Counted from the first letter of the stretch, positions 54,655 through 62,133 are shown. The stretch is DNA of 64,000 nucleotides from Chryseobacterium pennae (GCF_003385515.1 NZ_QNVT01000017.1:1-64000), one strand, 5' to 3'. Notes: a model not told the origin generated them from the sequence alone. Made by a program: numbers and translations.

Positions 54655-55212
54655 TTATTTCTGATAAATTGATACAAATTTCTCAAGGCCGTCTCTCTGT
54701 CCTGCTCCTACTGCCTCAAATTTCCATTCTCCGTTTCTGTTATAGATTCTTCCGAATTCTACTGCTGTTTCGATTGAGAAATCTTCATCCAATTCGTATT
54801 TTAAGATCTCTTCATTCGTATCTGTATTGAAAATTCTGATGAAAGAATTTCTTACCTGTCCAAAGTTCTGTCTTCTTGCATCTGCATCGTGGATGGTTAC
54901 CACTACTGTAATTTCCTTTACTGCATCATCAATTTTTGTAAGATCAATCTTGATCTGCTCATCATCACCTGATCCTTCTCCCGTAAGATTATCTCCTGTG
55001 TGGATTACTGATTTATCCGGAGATTCAGTATTGTTATAAAAAATAAAGTGATTATCTGAAACTAATTTTTTATCATCTCCTAGTAAAAATAAAGAAGCAT
55101 CCAGGTCAAACCCAGTTCCCGTAGAAGTATTATTAACATCCCATCCTAAACCTACCGTGAATTTAGGTGCGTTGATATTTTCTCTTTGTCCTTTTTGTAA
55201 GTTAATAGCCAT
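54655..55212 (-). CDS. TerD/TerE family stress protein
   Basis: A 185-residue TerD-domain protein: MAINLQKGQRENINAP, GLGWDVNNTSTGTGFDLDASLFLL, HTGDNLTGEGSGDDEQIKID (calcium-binding loop) and GEWKFEAVGAGQ. This is the canonical form of the family and is more conserved than the paralogue at 51836. Its start codon overlaps the end of the phosphoribosyltransferase gene by 11 bases. Confidence 0.92.
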   Translation of the reverse strand: MAINLQKGQRENINAPKFTVGLGWDVNNTSTGTGFDLDASLFLLGDDKKLVSDNHFIFYNNTESPDKSVIHTGDNLTGEGSGDDEQIKIDLTKIDDAVKEITVVVTIHDADARRQNFGQVRNSFIRIFNTDTNEEILKYELDEDFSIETAVEFGRIYNRNGEWKFEAVGAGQRDGLEKFVSIYQK

Positions 55213-56026
55213 AATATAATTCCGTTTGTGTTAAAGTATTGATGTTATTTTTATATTCTTTTATTAAATGATAATTGTTGCTGATGGCAAGTTCCAACAG
55301 GAGATCCATCTGCTCTTTTTTTACTTTAGACGTAAGATAGTCAAAATTACTTGAATCCAGCCCTAAAATATATTTTACAATCCTTGTATTGAACTGAAAA
55401 CTGAACCTATTCATTACTTCTGCAATATGTTTCACATTTTTCACTGCGTAATAATTGAAAAAGTTTTCAATTTTAGGATCGAGATCAAAATTCATCAGTT
55501 CAGCGTAATACAGAAACATAAAGTCTGCTTCCACATTATATTCGTCCAGGATTTTATTTACTGTATACTCATGACTTCCTGTAATTTTTATATCGTCTAT
55601 AAAAATACAAAGTTTTCCTCTTAAAAAATCTTTATCGATATAATAAGTATCATTGGCAATCAGATTTTTACGGTCTTCAAAACTTAGATTTCCATAATCT
55701 GTAATATAGGTGTGGTTTCTATTGATTTTTGATATAATACTTGATTTCTTTTCTTTCTGAAACAGATAAAAATCCAGGTATTTTTTAAAGTAAAAACATA
55801 AAAAGTTGGAGGCCGTAGGAATCGCCATATAAGGGCTTGGAAGCACTACGATCTCTTTATCTGTATTTAAAAGCGTTTCGTTTTCGGAAATAAATCCGTC
55901 GAATAATTCTCTTGCAAATTTTTCAGCATACGACTTATCGCCATACTTGAAATAGCTGTATTCTGCGGGTGAGAAAGTGAACTCATCCGCTGAATGAATG
56001 TGGTGTAAGCTGTACCTTTTGTTCAT
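55202..56026 (-). CDS. Ter-associated phosphoribosyltransferase-like protein
   Basis: A 274-residue protein. I start it at 56026 (MNKRYSLHHIHSADEF), 7 bases after the HAD gene. The PRPP-binding loop is CIFIDDIKITGSHEYT near residue 140, and LPSPYMAIPTASNFL is the earlier PRTase element. PRTases with this pattern are known in tellurite-resistance clusters, where they are thought to make a nucleotide-like product with HAD phosphatases. The exact reaction is unknown. It overlaps the next TerD gene by 11 bases. Confidence 0.8.
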   Translation of the reverse strand: MNKRYSLHHIHSADEFTFSPAEYSYFKYGDKSYAEKFARELFDGFISENETLLNTDKEIVVLPSPYMAIPTASNFLCFYFKKYLDFYLFQKEKKSSIISKINRNHTYITDYGNLSFEDRKNLIANDTYYIDKDFLRGKLCIFIDDIKITGSHEYTVNKILDEYNVEADFMFLYYAELMNFDLDPKIENFFNYYAVKNVKHIAEVMNRFSFQFNTRIVKYILGLDSSNFDYLTSKVKKEQMDLLLELAISNNYHLIKEYKNNINTLTQTELYYGY

Positions 56027-56033
56027 GTTATAG

Positions 56034-56702
56034 TTAGTATTTAAGTAAATGTGCGCTGAACCCGAAGTCAGTAGCTCCTTTATAATCGGCAACAGGATTG
56101 TCACCGATGTGCAGAATCCGGTTTAACGGAAGATTCTGATCTTCAATATTATTTTTCACTTCCTGGAAAATGAGCGGGTTCGGTTTTGAACAGTTGATTT
56201 CATCCGAATAAATATGGAAATCTATATACTGATCCAGGTTTTCATGGATCAGGAATTTTCTCATTGTCTTTCCTTTGATAAATCCTGTATTGCTCAGAAT
56301 ATTGATAGTTTTCCCCTGGCTTTTAATATCATCAAAAAAATCATGGATATTTTCAAAAATGACAACAGGCTTATACTCTAAAAACAATTCTTCACTTTTC
56401 ACATAAAACTCGTTCAGCTTTTCTTTGTTTAAAAGCTTTACATCTACATTCAAGGCGCCCAGAATCATCAGATAGATCTCAAAAGTATCTATATTTCCTC
56501 CTGTAACCTCGTTAATAGTATTGCAAAGATCATCATAATATTTTACGGTTTTTGCAACCACAGCTATTGGTGCGTCCACATTAAAAAATGAGGAGAACAG
56601 CTCAACTCTTTTTGTTTTAAATTCAGGATGAGATTTGATTAGGGTGAGCCACAGGTCAAAAGAAAAATGATAGTGGTTTTGAATGTCGATATCTGTTTTC
56701 AA
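56034..56702 (-). CDS. HAD family hydrolase, Ter cluster
   Basis: A 222-residue haloacid dehalogenase-like protein. Motif I is FDLWLTLI (nucleophile Asp, with Trp in the place of the usual second Asp, as in several HAD subfamilies). Motif II is ILSNT, the Lys is in SKPNPLIF and motif III is HIGDNPVADYKGA. It is the first gene of the Ter operon and has a -7 box (TATCTTTG on the minus strand) about 90 bases upstream at 56792-56799. It presumably acts with the PRTase gene. Confidence 0.82.
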   Translation of the reverse strand: MKTDIDIQNHYHFSFDLWLTLIKSHPEFKTKRVELFSSFFNVDAPIAVVAKTVKYYDDLCNTINEVTGGNIDTFEIYLMILGALNVDVKLLNKEKLNEFYVKSEELFLEYKPVVIFENIHDFFDDIKSQGKTINILSNTGFIKGKTMRKFLIHENLDQYIDFHIYSDEINCSKPNPLIFQEVKNNIEDQNLPLNRILHIGDNPVADYKGATDFGFSAHLLKY

Positions 56703-56871
56703 TATGTTTTAAGTTAAAAGTTTTATTTAGCTTCTTGAAAAAGATTTAAAATTTATTAATCATCAAAAAGTGTTTAATTTTCTATTCTTCCCAAAGATAA
56801 AATTTTTATCAGAAATGTATTACCCTGTACCTATGTTTTAAGATATTTTATGATTTGGGAGAAGAAACAAC

Positions 56872-56914
56872 AAAAAATAAGGACTGTAAGATAAATCTAC
56901 AGTCCTTATTTTTT
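56872..56914 (-). terminator. bidirectional terminator near sulP
   Basis: A perfect 17-bp stem (56872-56888 with 56898-56914) with A and T ends. It lies 84 bases downstream of the sulP stop codon. Confidence 0.85.
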
Positions 56915-56998
56915 GTTCTTATGATTAATTTAAGTTTGAAATTCTTATTATTCCACTTTTGCCTTCTCTCTCAAATCTCTTCGTATCTTTTTTTAATT

Positions 56999-58537
56999 CT
57001 ACTTTTCAGGCATAATTTTATACGTTGGATCTTCCTGAATATTGACTTCTACTACAGCCTCGGCATTTTTCAGCATTTTCCGGCAGTCTTCACTAAGGTG
57101 TCGAAAGTATAATGTTTTCCCTTGTTGTTTGTATCGTTTTGATAATTTATCTACAGCATCAATCGCGCTCATATCTACAATACGGCTTTCTTTAAAGTCC
57201 ACTACCACTTCATCGGGATCATTCATCGGATCAAATTTATCTGCAAAAGCTATTGCAGAACCGAAAAACAATGGACCGTATATTTCATAATGTTTAATAC
57301 CATTTTCATCAGTATATTTTCTGGCACGTATTCTTTTGGCATTGTCCCAGGCAAATACCAGAGCTGCAATAATCACTCCTACCAAAACGGCAAGAGCAAG
57401 GTTATGCAGAATAACGGTAATTAAGGCTACTATAATTCCCACAAATATGTCTGATTTCGGCATTTTGTTCACAATACGGATAGAAACCCACTGGAAAGTA
57501 CTGATGGCAACCATCATCATTACGCCTACCAAAGCTGCCATCGGGATTTTCTCGATAATGGGTGCTCCAAACAAAATAATCAGTAAGATCATAAGGGAAG
57601 CTATAATTCCTGATAATCTGGCTCTGGATCCTGCATTAAGGTTCACTAAAGTTTGGGCAACCATTGCACAGCCACCCATTCCGCCGAAAAATCCGTTGGT
57701 AATATTAGCCAATCCCTGTGCTACTGATTCTTTGTTGGCATTTCCTTTGGAATTGGTAATTTCATCCACCATAGACAAAGTAAGCAATGATTCGATAAGA
57801 CCGACTCCAGCCATAATGAGTGCATAAGGGAAAATAATCTGTAGGGTTTCTAAGGAAAATGGAATCTGCGGAATGTGAAAGCTTGGTAAATTTCCACTGA
57901 TATGGGCAATATCTGCTACTGTTTTCGTTGGGATATTAAATCCAAGAGCTACGGCAAATACTACAATAATAGCTACCAGGGATGCAGGCACCGCTTTTGT
58001 AAGCTTCGGAAAGAAATAGACTACAGCAATGGTGAGCGCCGTTAACCCTCCCATAATGTACAAAGGCATTCCCTGAAGCCAGCTTACAACTCCGTTAGTA
58101 TCTGTAATTTTAAACTGTTCGACCTGGGCCATAAAAATAATGATTGCCAACCCGTTCAGGAATCCATACATGACCGGTTGTGGAATAAGTCTAACAAATT
58201 TCCCCAATTTAAAAATCCCGACCAGCATCTGGAGTATTCCCGCAAGGGCTACTGTAGCAAAAAGGTATTCTATACCATGAGATTTTATGAGGGCAATAAG
58301 GACAACAATAGTGGCTCCGGCTCCTCCTGAAACCATTCCCGGGCGTCCTCCTAAAACAGCTGTTACCAGCCCCATCAGGCAGGCTGCATACAATCCTGTA
58401 AGAGGTGAAAGTCCGGCAAGAATCGCAAATGAAAGCGACTCAGGAATCATGGTCATGGCTACAGTAAAGCCCGCCAGCAGTTCATTTTTATAGTTTATTT
58501 TCTTCGAGAAGTCGAATAAGCTGATCGTATTTTTCAT
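56999..58537 (-). CDS. SulP family anion transporter
   Basis: A 512-residue inner-membrane transporter for sulfate or bicarbonate-like anions. After ELLAGFTVAMTMIPESLSFAILAGL (the N-terminal SulP signature) come about 10-12 hydrophobic segments, FGGMGGCAMVAQTLVN near 280, and a C-terminal STAS domain (VVDFKESRIVDMSAIDAVDKL). The start at 58537 (MKNTISLFDFSKK) is supported by the promoter, whose predicted transcript begins only a few bases upstream; the longer frame would lie upstream of transcription. Confidence 0.9.
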   Translation of the reverse strand: MKNTISLFDFSKKINYKNELLAGFTVAMTMIPESLSFAILAGLSPLTGLYAACLMGLVTAVLGGRPGMVSGGAGATIVVLIALIKSHGIEYLFATVALAGILQMLVGIFKLGKFVRLIPQPVMYGFLNGLAIIIFMAQVEQFKITDTNGVVSWLQGMPLYIMGGLTALTIAVVYFFPKLTKAVPASLVAIIVVFAVALGFNIPTKTVADIAHISGNLPSFHIPQIPFSLETLQIIFPYALIMAGVGLIESLLTLSMVDEITNSKGNANKESVAQGLANITNGFFGGMGGCAMVAQTLVNLNAGSRARLSGIIASLMILLIILFGAPIIEKIPMAALVGVMMMVAISTFQWVSIRIVNKMPKSDIFVGIIVALITVILHNLALAVLVGVIIAALVFAWDNAKRIRARKYTDENGIKHYEIYGPLFFGSAIAFADKFDPMNDPDEVVVDFKESRIVDMSAIDAVDKLSKRYKQQGKTLYFRHLSEDCRKMLKNAEAVVEVNIQEDPTYKIMPEK

Positions 58538-58544
58538 TGAAGTG

Positions 58545-58575
58545 CAAAGGTATAGACTTACCGGATGGTATACAA
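58545..58575 (-). promoter_or_regulatory. promoter of sulP
   Basis: Minus strand: TTG (58573-58575), 20 bases, TACCTTTG (58545-58552). The sulP ATG begins 7 bases after the -7 box, so the mRNA is probably leaderless. Confidence 0.75.
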
Positions 58576-58624
58576 TTTTTCTTTTTCCCTTTTTATTTTC
58601 TGCATTCACTTTAGGATAATTCAC

Positions 58625-59158
58625 ACATATGTCTAAATAATATGTTAATTTTAATTAAAATATGTCCATAAACATACTTTTTTGTATTTCTGACTGTCTT
58701 GGTTTTTAATTTTTGTTTAAATTTGAAAACAATTAAGCAGATTATTTGGTACTAAACAAGATATTCTAAACATAAAAAACTGGTTGTCAACACATACAAC
58801 CGTACGACACACAAGCTTAACGTAAATAAAATTGCATGAAACAACTTTAATAGGCTATATATTATTTACACAAATGGTAGAAAAAAGAAGTTTGAAAAAG
58901 AAGATGAGCGATTACCCATTGGAGATAATGCCTATACCTGAAGGTACATTACACCTATCCTTTTAAGATTAAGCTGTCCGATCTATTTCCAAAGACTTTA
59001 TGAAGTCTCATTAATGGTATTCAAAATTTTTGAATAGTACCATAGATTTTCCAACTTCAAAATTAAATGAATTATATTCGGTAATACATAATAATATATG
59101 TCGCCTATTTTATATTTTTCTATGCAGAAGTTTAATAAATAGATAATATTAAATAAAA
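58625..59158. other. intergenic region with two adjacent hairpins
   Basis: About 530 bases before the HTH genes. No gene is evident. It contains a 6-bp hairpin AGACTT/AAGTCT (58993-59008) followed directly by a larger hairpin ATGGTATTCAAAA/TTTTTGAATAGTACCAT (59014-59043, 3-base bulge). Several small plus-strand frames have no ribosome-binding site. Confidence 0.5.
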
Positions 59159-59587
59159 ATGTTATACAAAGAGATCCATATTGGAAAGTTTATTAAGGAG
59201 AGGATTGATGAAAATGAAATAACAATGGAGAGGATATGTAAATTCCTGGACAAAGATGAAGATGCTATAGAAAGGATGTACAGCAGCAGATCACTGGATG
59301 CGGATCTTCTTCTGAGATGGAGTAAACTCTTGGAATATGATTTTTTCAGGCTTTACAGTTCACACTTGATTTTATATGCTCCGCCTGCAGCAGTGAATAA
59401 AAATCAGCAGAAATCTGACAAAATCCCCTACTTCAGAAAAAATATTTACACTCAGGAAATCAAAGAATTCATCATGAAAAGGATTCTTTCCGGTGAAATG
59501 ACCCAAAGTGACGTGATTAAGGAATACTCTATTCCAAAAAGTACTCTTCACAGATGGCTTCAGAAAAGTGATACTATTAACGGATAA
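59159..59587 (+). CDS. two-HTH DNA-binding protein, transposase-derived
   Basis: A 142-residue protein with two DNA-binding parts. The N-terminal part (about 5-70, GKFIKERIDENEITMERICKFL ... LLEYDFFRLYSSHLI) is an XRE-like helix-turn-helix. The C-terminal part (TQEIKEFIMKRILSGEMTQSDVIKEYSIPKSTLHRWL) is the IS3 OrfA-type helix-turn-helix. Pairs of this gene with one like the next occur often in Flavobacteriia genomes. No transposase catalytic domain is present. Role unknown; it may be a domesticated regulator. Confidence 0.75.
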   Translation: MLYKEIHIGKFIKERIDENEITMERICKFLDKDEDAIERMYSSRSLDADLLLRWSKLLEYDFFRLYSSHLILYAPPAAVNKNQQKSDKIPYFRKNIYTQEIKEFIMKRILSGEMTQSDVIKEYSIPKSTLHRWLQKSDTING

Positions 59588-59599
59588 ATTGATCAACAG

Positions 59600-59950
59600 A
59601 TGCGTCCCAATTATAAAAAAATATACCAGGACATGCTTACAATGGATTATCCGGAGAAGCTGAAAGATCCAAAAATAAAAGAACTCCTAGGAAAGCTGGA
59701 TACCAGTGAAGATGTGCTGAAGTTCAATGAACGGCTTTTCAAACCTTCCAGAGAAAGCCAGAGAAATAATCAGAAGCTGAAGACCTATGATAAGAAAACC
59801 ATGCTTAAACTTCTTGAATACCAAAAGAAGCATGGGCATTCTACCAGCTATATGTCTAAAAAATATAAGATCAGCAGAACGACTCTTTCAAAATGGAAAC
59901 TGATGTTTGAGGAGGAGCTGGAAAAAACAATGAAAAAAGCCGATAAATAG
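59600..59950 (+). CDS. HTH protein, partner of the preceding gene
   Basis: A 116-residue protein with a C-terminal transposase-type helix-turn-helix (YDKKTMLKLLEYQKKHGHSTSYMSKKYKISRTTLSKW) and an N-terminal helical part rich in charges (MRPNYKKIYQDMLTMDYPEK). It is 12 bases downstream of the first HTH gene. Its stop codon is inside a strong terminator hairpin. No recombinase catalytic residues are seen. Confidence 0.75.
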   Translation: MRPNYKKIYQDMLTMDYPEKLKDPKIKELLGKLDTSEDVLKFNERLFKPSRESQRNNQKLKTYDKKTMLKLLEYQKKHGHSTSYMSKKYKISRTTLSKWKLMFEEELEKTMKKADK

Positions 59951-59965
59951 TATATCGGCTTTTTT
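59933..59965. terminator. terminator of the HTH pair, bidirectional
   Basis: AAAAAAGCCGATA (59933-59945) pairs with TATCGGCTTTTTT (59953-59965). The stop codon of the HTH gene (59948-59950) is in the loop. It also terminates transcription coming from the tRNA-like element 1 on the minus strand. Confidence 0.9.
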
Positions 59966-59968
59966 GTA

Positions 59969-60093
59969 AAGGTAACGATAAGGAAAAACCGGGGTATTCG
60001 TAAGCCGGAGTCGAACCGGACAGCCTTGCCGGAGTGACCGACTTCGCTATTCCTCCCCCATTAGGTACGATGAAATTTTTCCTAACGACACTT
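59969..60093 (-). ncRNA. structured tRNA-like element, copy 1
   Basis: One of seven copies of a new element. Plus-strand order: GGTAAC (59971-59976), 5 bases, stem strand GGAAAAA (59982-59988), a T-arm-like hairpin (60005-60019, CCGGAGTCGAACCGG), CGATGAA (60068-60074), stem strand TTTTTCC (60076-60082), then TAACGACAC. The stem strands are complementary over 7 bases. It has no clear D arm in permuted position; GGGG and CCCC stretches at 60055-60059 and 59991-59994 may pair. Leader is at the high-coordinate end. Confidence 0.6.
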
Positions 60094-60108
60094 AAGATTT
60101 CATAAAAA

Positions 60109-60220
60109 GGAAGCTGGAAGTGGGAAGAAAGGAAATTGTTAAAGTCTGAAAGAATACCTTGTCTGACTTTATAGAAAATTACGATACAAAGATTATTTCC
60201 TACTTCCCGCTTTTGGCTTC
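60109..60220. repeat. intergenic inverted repeat, locus 4
   Basis: GGAAGCTGGAAGTGGGAAG (60109-60127) and, inverted, CTTCCCGCTTTTGGCTTC (60203-60220). It flanks the gap between elements 1 and 2. Same repeat family as at 31741, 47932 and 50304. Confidence 0.55.
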
Positions 60221-60258
60221 ATTTAATTTATTCTTTTGTAAATATTTCATTAAAAAAC

Positions 60259-60391
60259 AAGGCAACAGTCAAATAGTGTATTGTCGTGCTCTACCAGCTG
60301 AGCTACTCTTCCTGTGTTTTGAGTGGAAGAGACGGGATTCGAACCCGTGTCCCCGTCGTAATGAGCGAAGTAACACTATTCTACGACACTT
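60259..60391 (-). ncRNA. structured tRNA-like element, copy 2 (permuted tRNA)
   Basis: Read on the minus strand from 60391: leader GTGTCGTAG, stem AATAGTGT (60373-60380), TACTTCG, a full T arm (60332-60348), acceptor 3' strand CTCTTCC (60325-60331), a 12-base loop, acceptor 5' strand GGAAGAG (60306-60312), a full D arm (60288-60303), and the stem partner ACACTATT (60272-60279), then GTTGCC. Acceptor strands pair perfectly over 7 bp. This is a tRNA with its halves exchanged, opened at the anticodon side. It starts 22 bases past the SMI1 gene stop. Confidence 0.75.
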
Positions 60392-60413
60392 GTTATTTTT
60401 TTATATTGAAAGC

Positions 60414-61253
60414 TTATTGCTCTTCTTCAGCAATATAGGTCCTTTCAATGGGATGAACTCTTGTATTTTCGGGATAATAATTTAAATCAAAACTACTCCA
60501 TCCGGATGACCAATATAAAATCATTTCTTTCAGATAGGGTATATCTTTGGTTTCATCATACTTCATATTCTCATCAAAAATACTTTGTACTTCACCTATT
60601 ATTTCCTTATAAAACATCTGATCTTCGTCGTCGAAAACATCAATATGAATATTCAGATGATCTCTAAGTTCGTTCAATAAATAAGTTCTGAAATCCCATC
60701 CCATAATGGTAACCTCGGAGCCGAATGCACAAATAACCGGTCTCCACCTTAGATTTTCATCACTTACTATAAAACGGCAAGATTTTAAAGGTAACAGAAC
60801 AGGAAGACGGGAAAACCATTCATCAAAGATCTCTTTTCTTTTTTCCAGAGATTTAGGTTTTATTCCCCAGGATTTCAACCAAACATGGTTGACGCCGGTG
60901 ACACCATTCCACATCCCTTTATAAAGGTAGCCTATCTCACGCACTATCTCTTCTTCATTTTCCAGCCAGTTATAAAAAAAAGTACATTCTTCCGAAATGA
61001 TCTCTCCTTCATCTTCATATTCTACAACTTCTTTTTTATCAATAGCATGCAGGATTCTTAAAAACTCCCGATGCTCCGGAATAAATCTGACCTTATACTT
61101 CTGCTCAACCTCATCGATCTGCGCCTCTGAAAGTCCTTGCCATTTGGCTCCATAAAACCCTTTACAGCAATATTCATCTTCTACGGACCAAATTTTCTCT
61201 GTACGTTCTTTGATCCAATATAAAAATTCAGTCAGATTACTTGGTATATCCAT
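60414..61253 (-). CDS. SMI1/KNR4 family (immunity-type) protein
   Basis: A 279-residue soluble protein. GLSEAQIDEVEQKYKVRFIPEHREFLRI (about 40-70) is the SMI1/KNR4 signature, and the acidic linker DEGEII follows. The SUKH superfamily includes many immunity proteins of polymorphic and contact-dependent toxins. No toxin gene is seen next to it in the window. Element 3 ends 25 bases before its start and element 2 begins 22 bases after its stop. Confidence 0.75.
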   Translation of the reverse strand: MDIPSNLTEFLYWIKERTEKIWSVEDEYCCKGFYGAKWQGLSEAQIDEVEQKYKVRFIPEHREFLRILHAIDKKEVVEYEDEGEIISEECTFFYNWLENEEEIVREIGYLYKGMWNGVTGVNHVWLKSWGIKPKSLEKRKEIFDEWFSRLPVLLPLKSCRFIVSDENLRWRPVICAFGSEVTIMGWDFRTYLLNELRDHLNIHIDVFDDEDQMFYKEIIGEVQSIFDENMKYDETKDIPYLKEMILYWSSGWSSFDLNYYPENTRVHPIERTYIAEEEQ

Positions 61254-61277
61254 TGTTATTAATTTTAAAAATAAAAA

Positions 61278-61371
61278 GAGGCAAGCTTCGAAAAGACTTG
61301 TACAAGATCATTTTCATGACCTTCTGGAGTCGAACCAAATAAACCGAAGTAAGTCTTTTCTACGGCACTCT
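61278..61371 (-). ncRNA. structured tRNA-like element, copy 3
   Basis: Stem strands GAAAAGACTT (61290-61299) and AAGTCTTTTC (61351-61360) match over 10 bp, the longest of the seven. A T arm (61324-61338) is followed on the minus strand by an 8-bp acceptor hairpin (61316-61323 with 61304-61311) closed by a GAAA tetraloop. There is no D arm. Flanks GGCAAG and CTACGGCACTC match the other copies. It lies just before the SMI1 gene. Confidence 0.7.
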
Positions 61372-61383
61372 TTTATACAAATC

Positions 61384-61519
61384 AGGGTAATATTTCCAGA
61401 ATCGTTCATGCATTTGCTCTACCTGCTGAGCTACCTCTCCTTTTCGAGGGAAAAGGCAGGATTCGAACCTGCGCCCCAATGTTTATTCAATCTCGAAGTA
61501 TGATTCTATGACGACACCT
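61384..61519 (-). ncRNA. structured tRNA-like element, copy 4 (permuted tRNA)
   Basis: Stem strands AGAATC (61398-61403) and GATTCT (61502-61507). T arm at 61456-61472, acceptor strands CTTTTCC (61449-61455) and GGAGAGG (61434-61440) pair over 7 bp with two wobbles around an 8-base loop, and a full D arm is at 61416-61431, all in permuted order. Flanks GGTAAT and ATGACGACAC match the family. It lies 12 bases after copy 3. Confidence 0.75.
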
Positions 61520-61579
61520 GATTTTTAGTTTTTTACTTCTTCATTTGTATTAGTTTTAAAACGACCTTTGAAAAAGAGC

Positions 61580-61702
61580 AAGGCAATCAGTCAAACAGAC
61601 CCGTATTAACAGAGTGCTATCTTTACACCATCTGCTTCTGCAGAACAGGATTTGAACCTGACTTCTGTTACCCCACGAAGTAGTCCTGTTTTACGGCACT
61701 TG
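61580..61702 (-). ncRNA. structured tRNA-like element, copy 5 (permuted Gln/Glu-like tRNA)
   Basis: Stem strands AAACAGAC (61593-61600) and GTCCTGTTT (61683-61691) pair with one bulge. A T arm (61646-61660), a short 5-bp acceptor (61631-61635 with 61640-61644) and a Gln/Glu-like D region (61614-61629, GGTGTAAAGATAGCAC on the minus strand) are in permuted order. It starts 3 bases after the stop of the 73-residue gene, so both are on one transcript. Confidence 0.72.
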
Positions 61703-61704
61703 CT

Positions 61705-61926
61705 TTAATTCTTCCATTGGGCCTTCCTGTATTTCTTCCAGCATCGCTGAAACTTAGTGTACTTTGCATTCACCACTTCTAAGCCGTGTGGAAAACAATA
61801 TGAACAACCCAAGTCATTTCCGTATTGGAGTCTGGAAATCTGTACTCCGGAAATTTTCTTCGGAAAATCAATCAATTCATATTCATTGGTTCCGAAGGTT
61901 TGTTTTAATTTTTTATTTTTTTTCAT
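61705..61926 (-). CDS. small basic protein within the element array
   Basis: I do not recognise this 73-residue protein. It is very rich in Lys and Arg, with a CSYC pair (GCSYCFPHG) and the ending RCWKKYRKAQWKN. The composition suggests nucleic acid binding, perhaps with a metal or Cys pair. Its stop is 3 bases before element 5, and its ATG is 3 bases after a perfect 8-bp hairpin. That order makes it a good candidate partner of the RNA elements; this is inference. Confidence 0.65.
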   Translation of the reverse strand: MKKNKKLKQTFGTNEYELIDFPKKISGVQISRLQYGNDLGCSYCFPHGLEVVNAKYTKFQRCWKKYRKAQWKN

Positions 61927-61928
61927 GA

Positions 61929-61951
61929 GTATTGAGTATTAGCCTCAATAC
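61929..61951 (-). promoter_or_regulatory. hairpin at the start of the 73-residue gene
   Basis: GTATTGAG (61929-61936) pairs with CTCAATAC (61944-61951), perfect over 8 bp. On the mRNA it would cover the ribosome-binding region two bases before the start codon, and so may control translation. Confidence 0.5.
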
Positions 61952-62019
61952 ACTGCTTCTTTTAAATCTGATTTATAGTAATTCATGGTTATTAGTTTAT
62001 GCTACAAATTTATATGGTT

Positions 62020-62042
62020 ACTGCGCATTCTTTTTACGCAGT
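62020..62042. repeat. hairpin repeat copy A
   Basis: ACTGCG (62020-62025), loop CATTCTTTTTA, CGCAGT (62037-62042), then a T run. The loop is identical to that of copy B at 62241-62259, and the stems differ by a compensating change (GC in place of AU). Confidence 0.65.
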
Positions 62043-62061
62043 TCATTTTTTTTATTAAAAA

Positions 62062-62133
62062 CCAAGCAACAAATCATAAGAGTAATGTTTTTTCAATTGG
62101 AAGTTGACGATGAAACTCTTACATACGGCATTG
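62062..62133 (-). ncRNA. structured element, copy 7 (minimal form)
   Basis: Stem strands TAAGAGT (62077-62083) and ACTCTTA (62115-62121) pair over 7 bp. CGATGAA (62108-62114) and CATACGGCAT (62122-62131) match the family flanks, and AGCAAC (62065-62070) the other side. There is no recognisable T or D arm; the inner part is a short loop. Confidence 0.6.

Noticed and set aside
56034..56702. Inactive HAD protein because motif I has Trp instead of a second Asp
   Set aside because: FDLWxTL variants are common in active HAD subfamilies, so this alone is not evidence of inactivity.
59159..59950. Insertion sequence
   Set aside because: Both proteins are HTH only. There is no DDE or other catalytic domain and no terminal inverted repeats were seen.
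60259..60391. HDV-like ribozyme
   Set aside because: The crossed pairings look like a nested pseudoknot, but there is no P4 or catalytic C, and the stems do not have the HDV order.
61384..61519. Permuted group I intron around a tRNA
   Set aside because: The arrangement is like a permuted intron-exon, but the flanks are too short and lack the group I core (P3-P7).
60259..61702. Ordinary tRNA genes
   Set aside because: The T arm comes before the D arm on the transcribed strand, so the parts cannot form a normal linear tRNA without rearrangement.
60259..61702. tmRNA
   Set aside because: A full D arm is present and there is no tag-peptide frame or conserved 5' tmRNA sequence.
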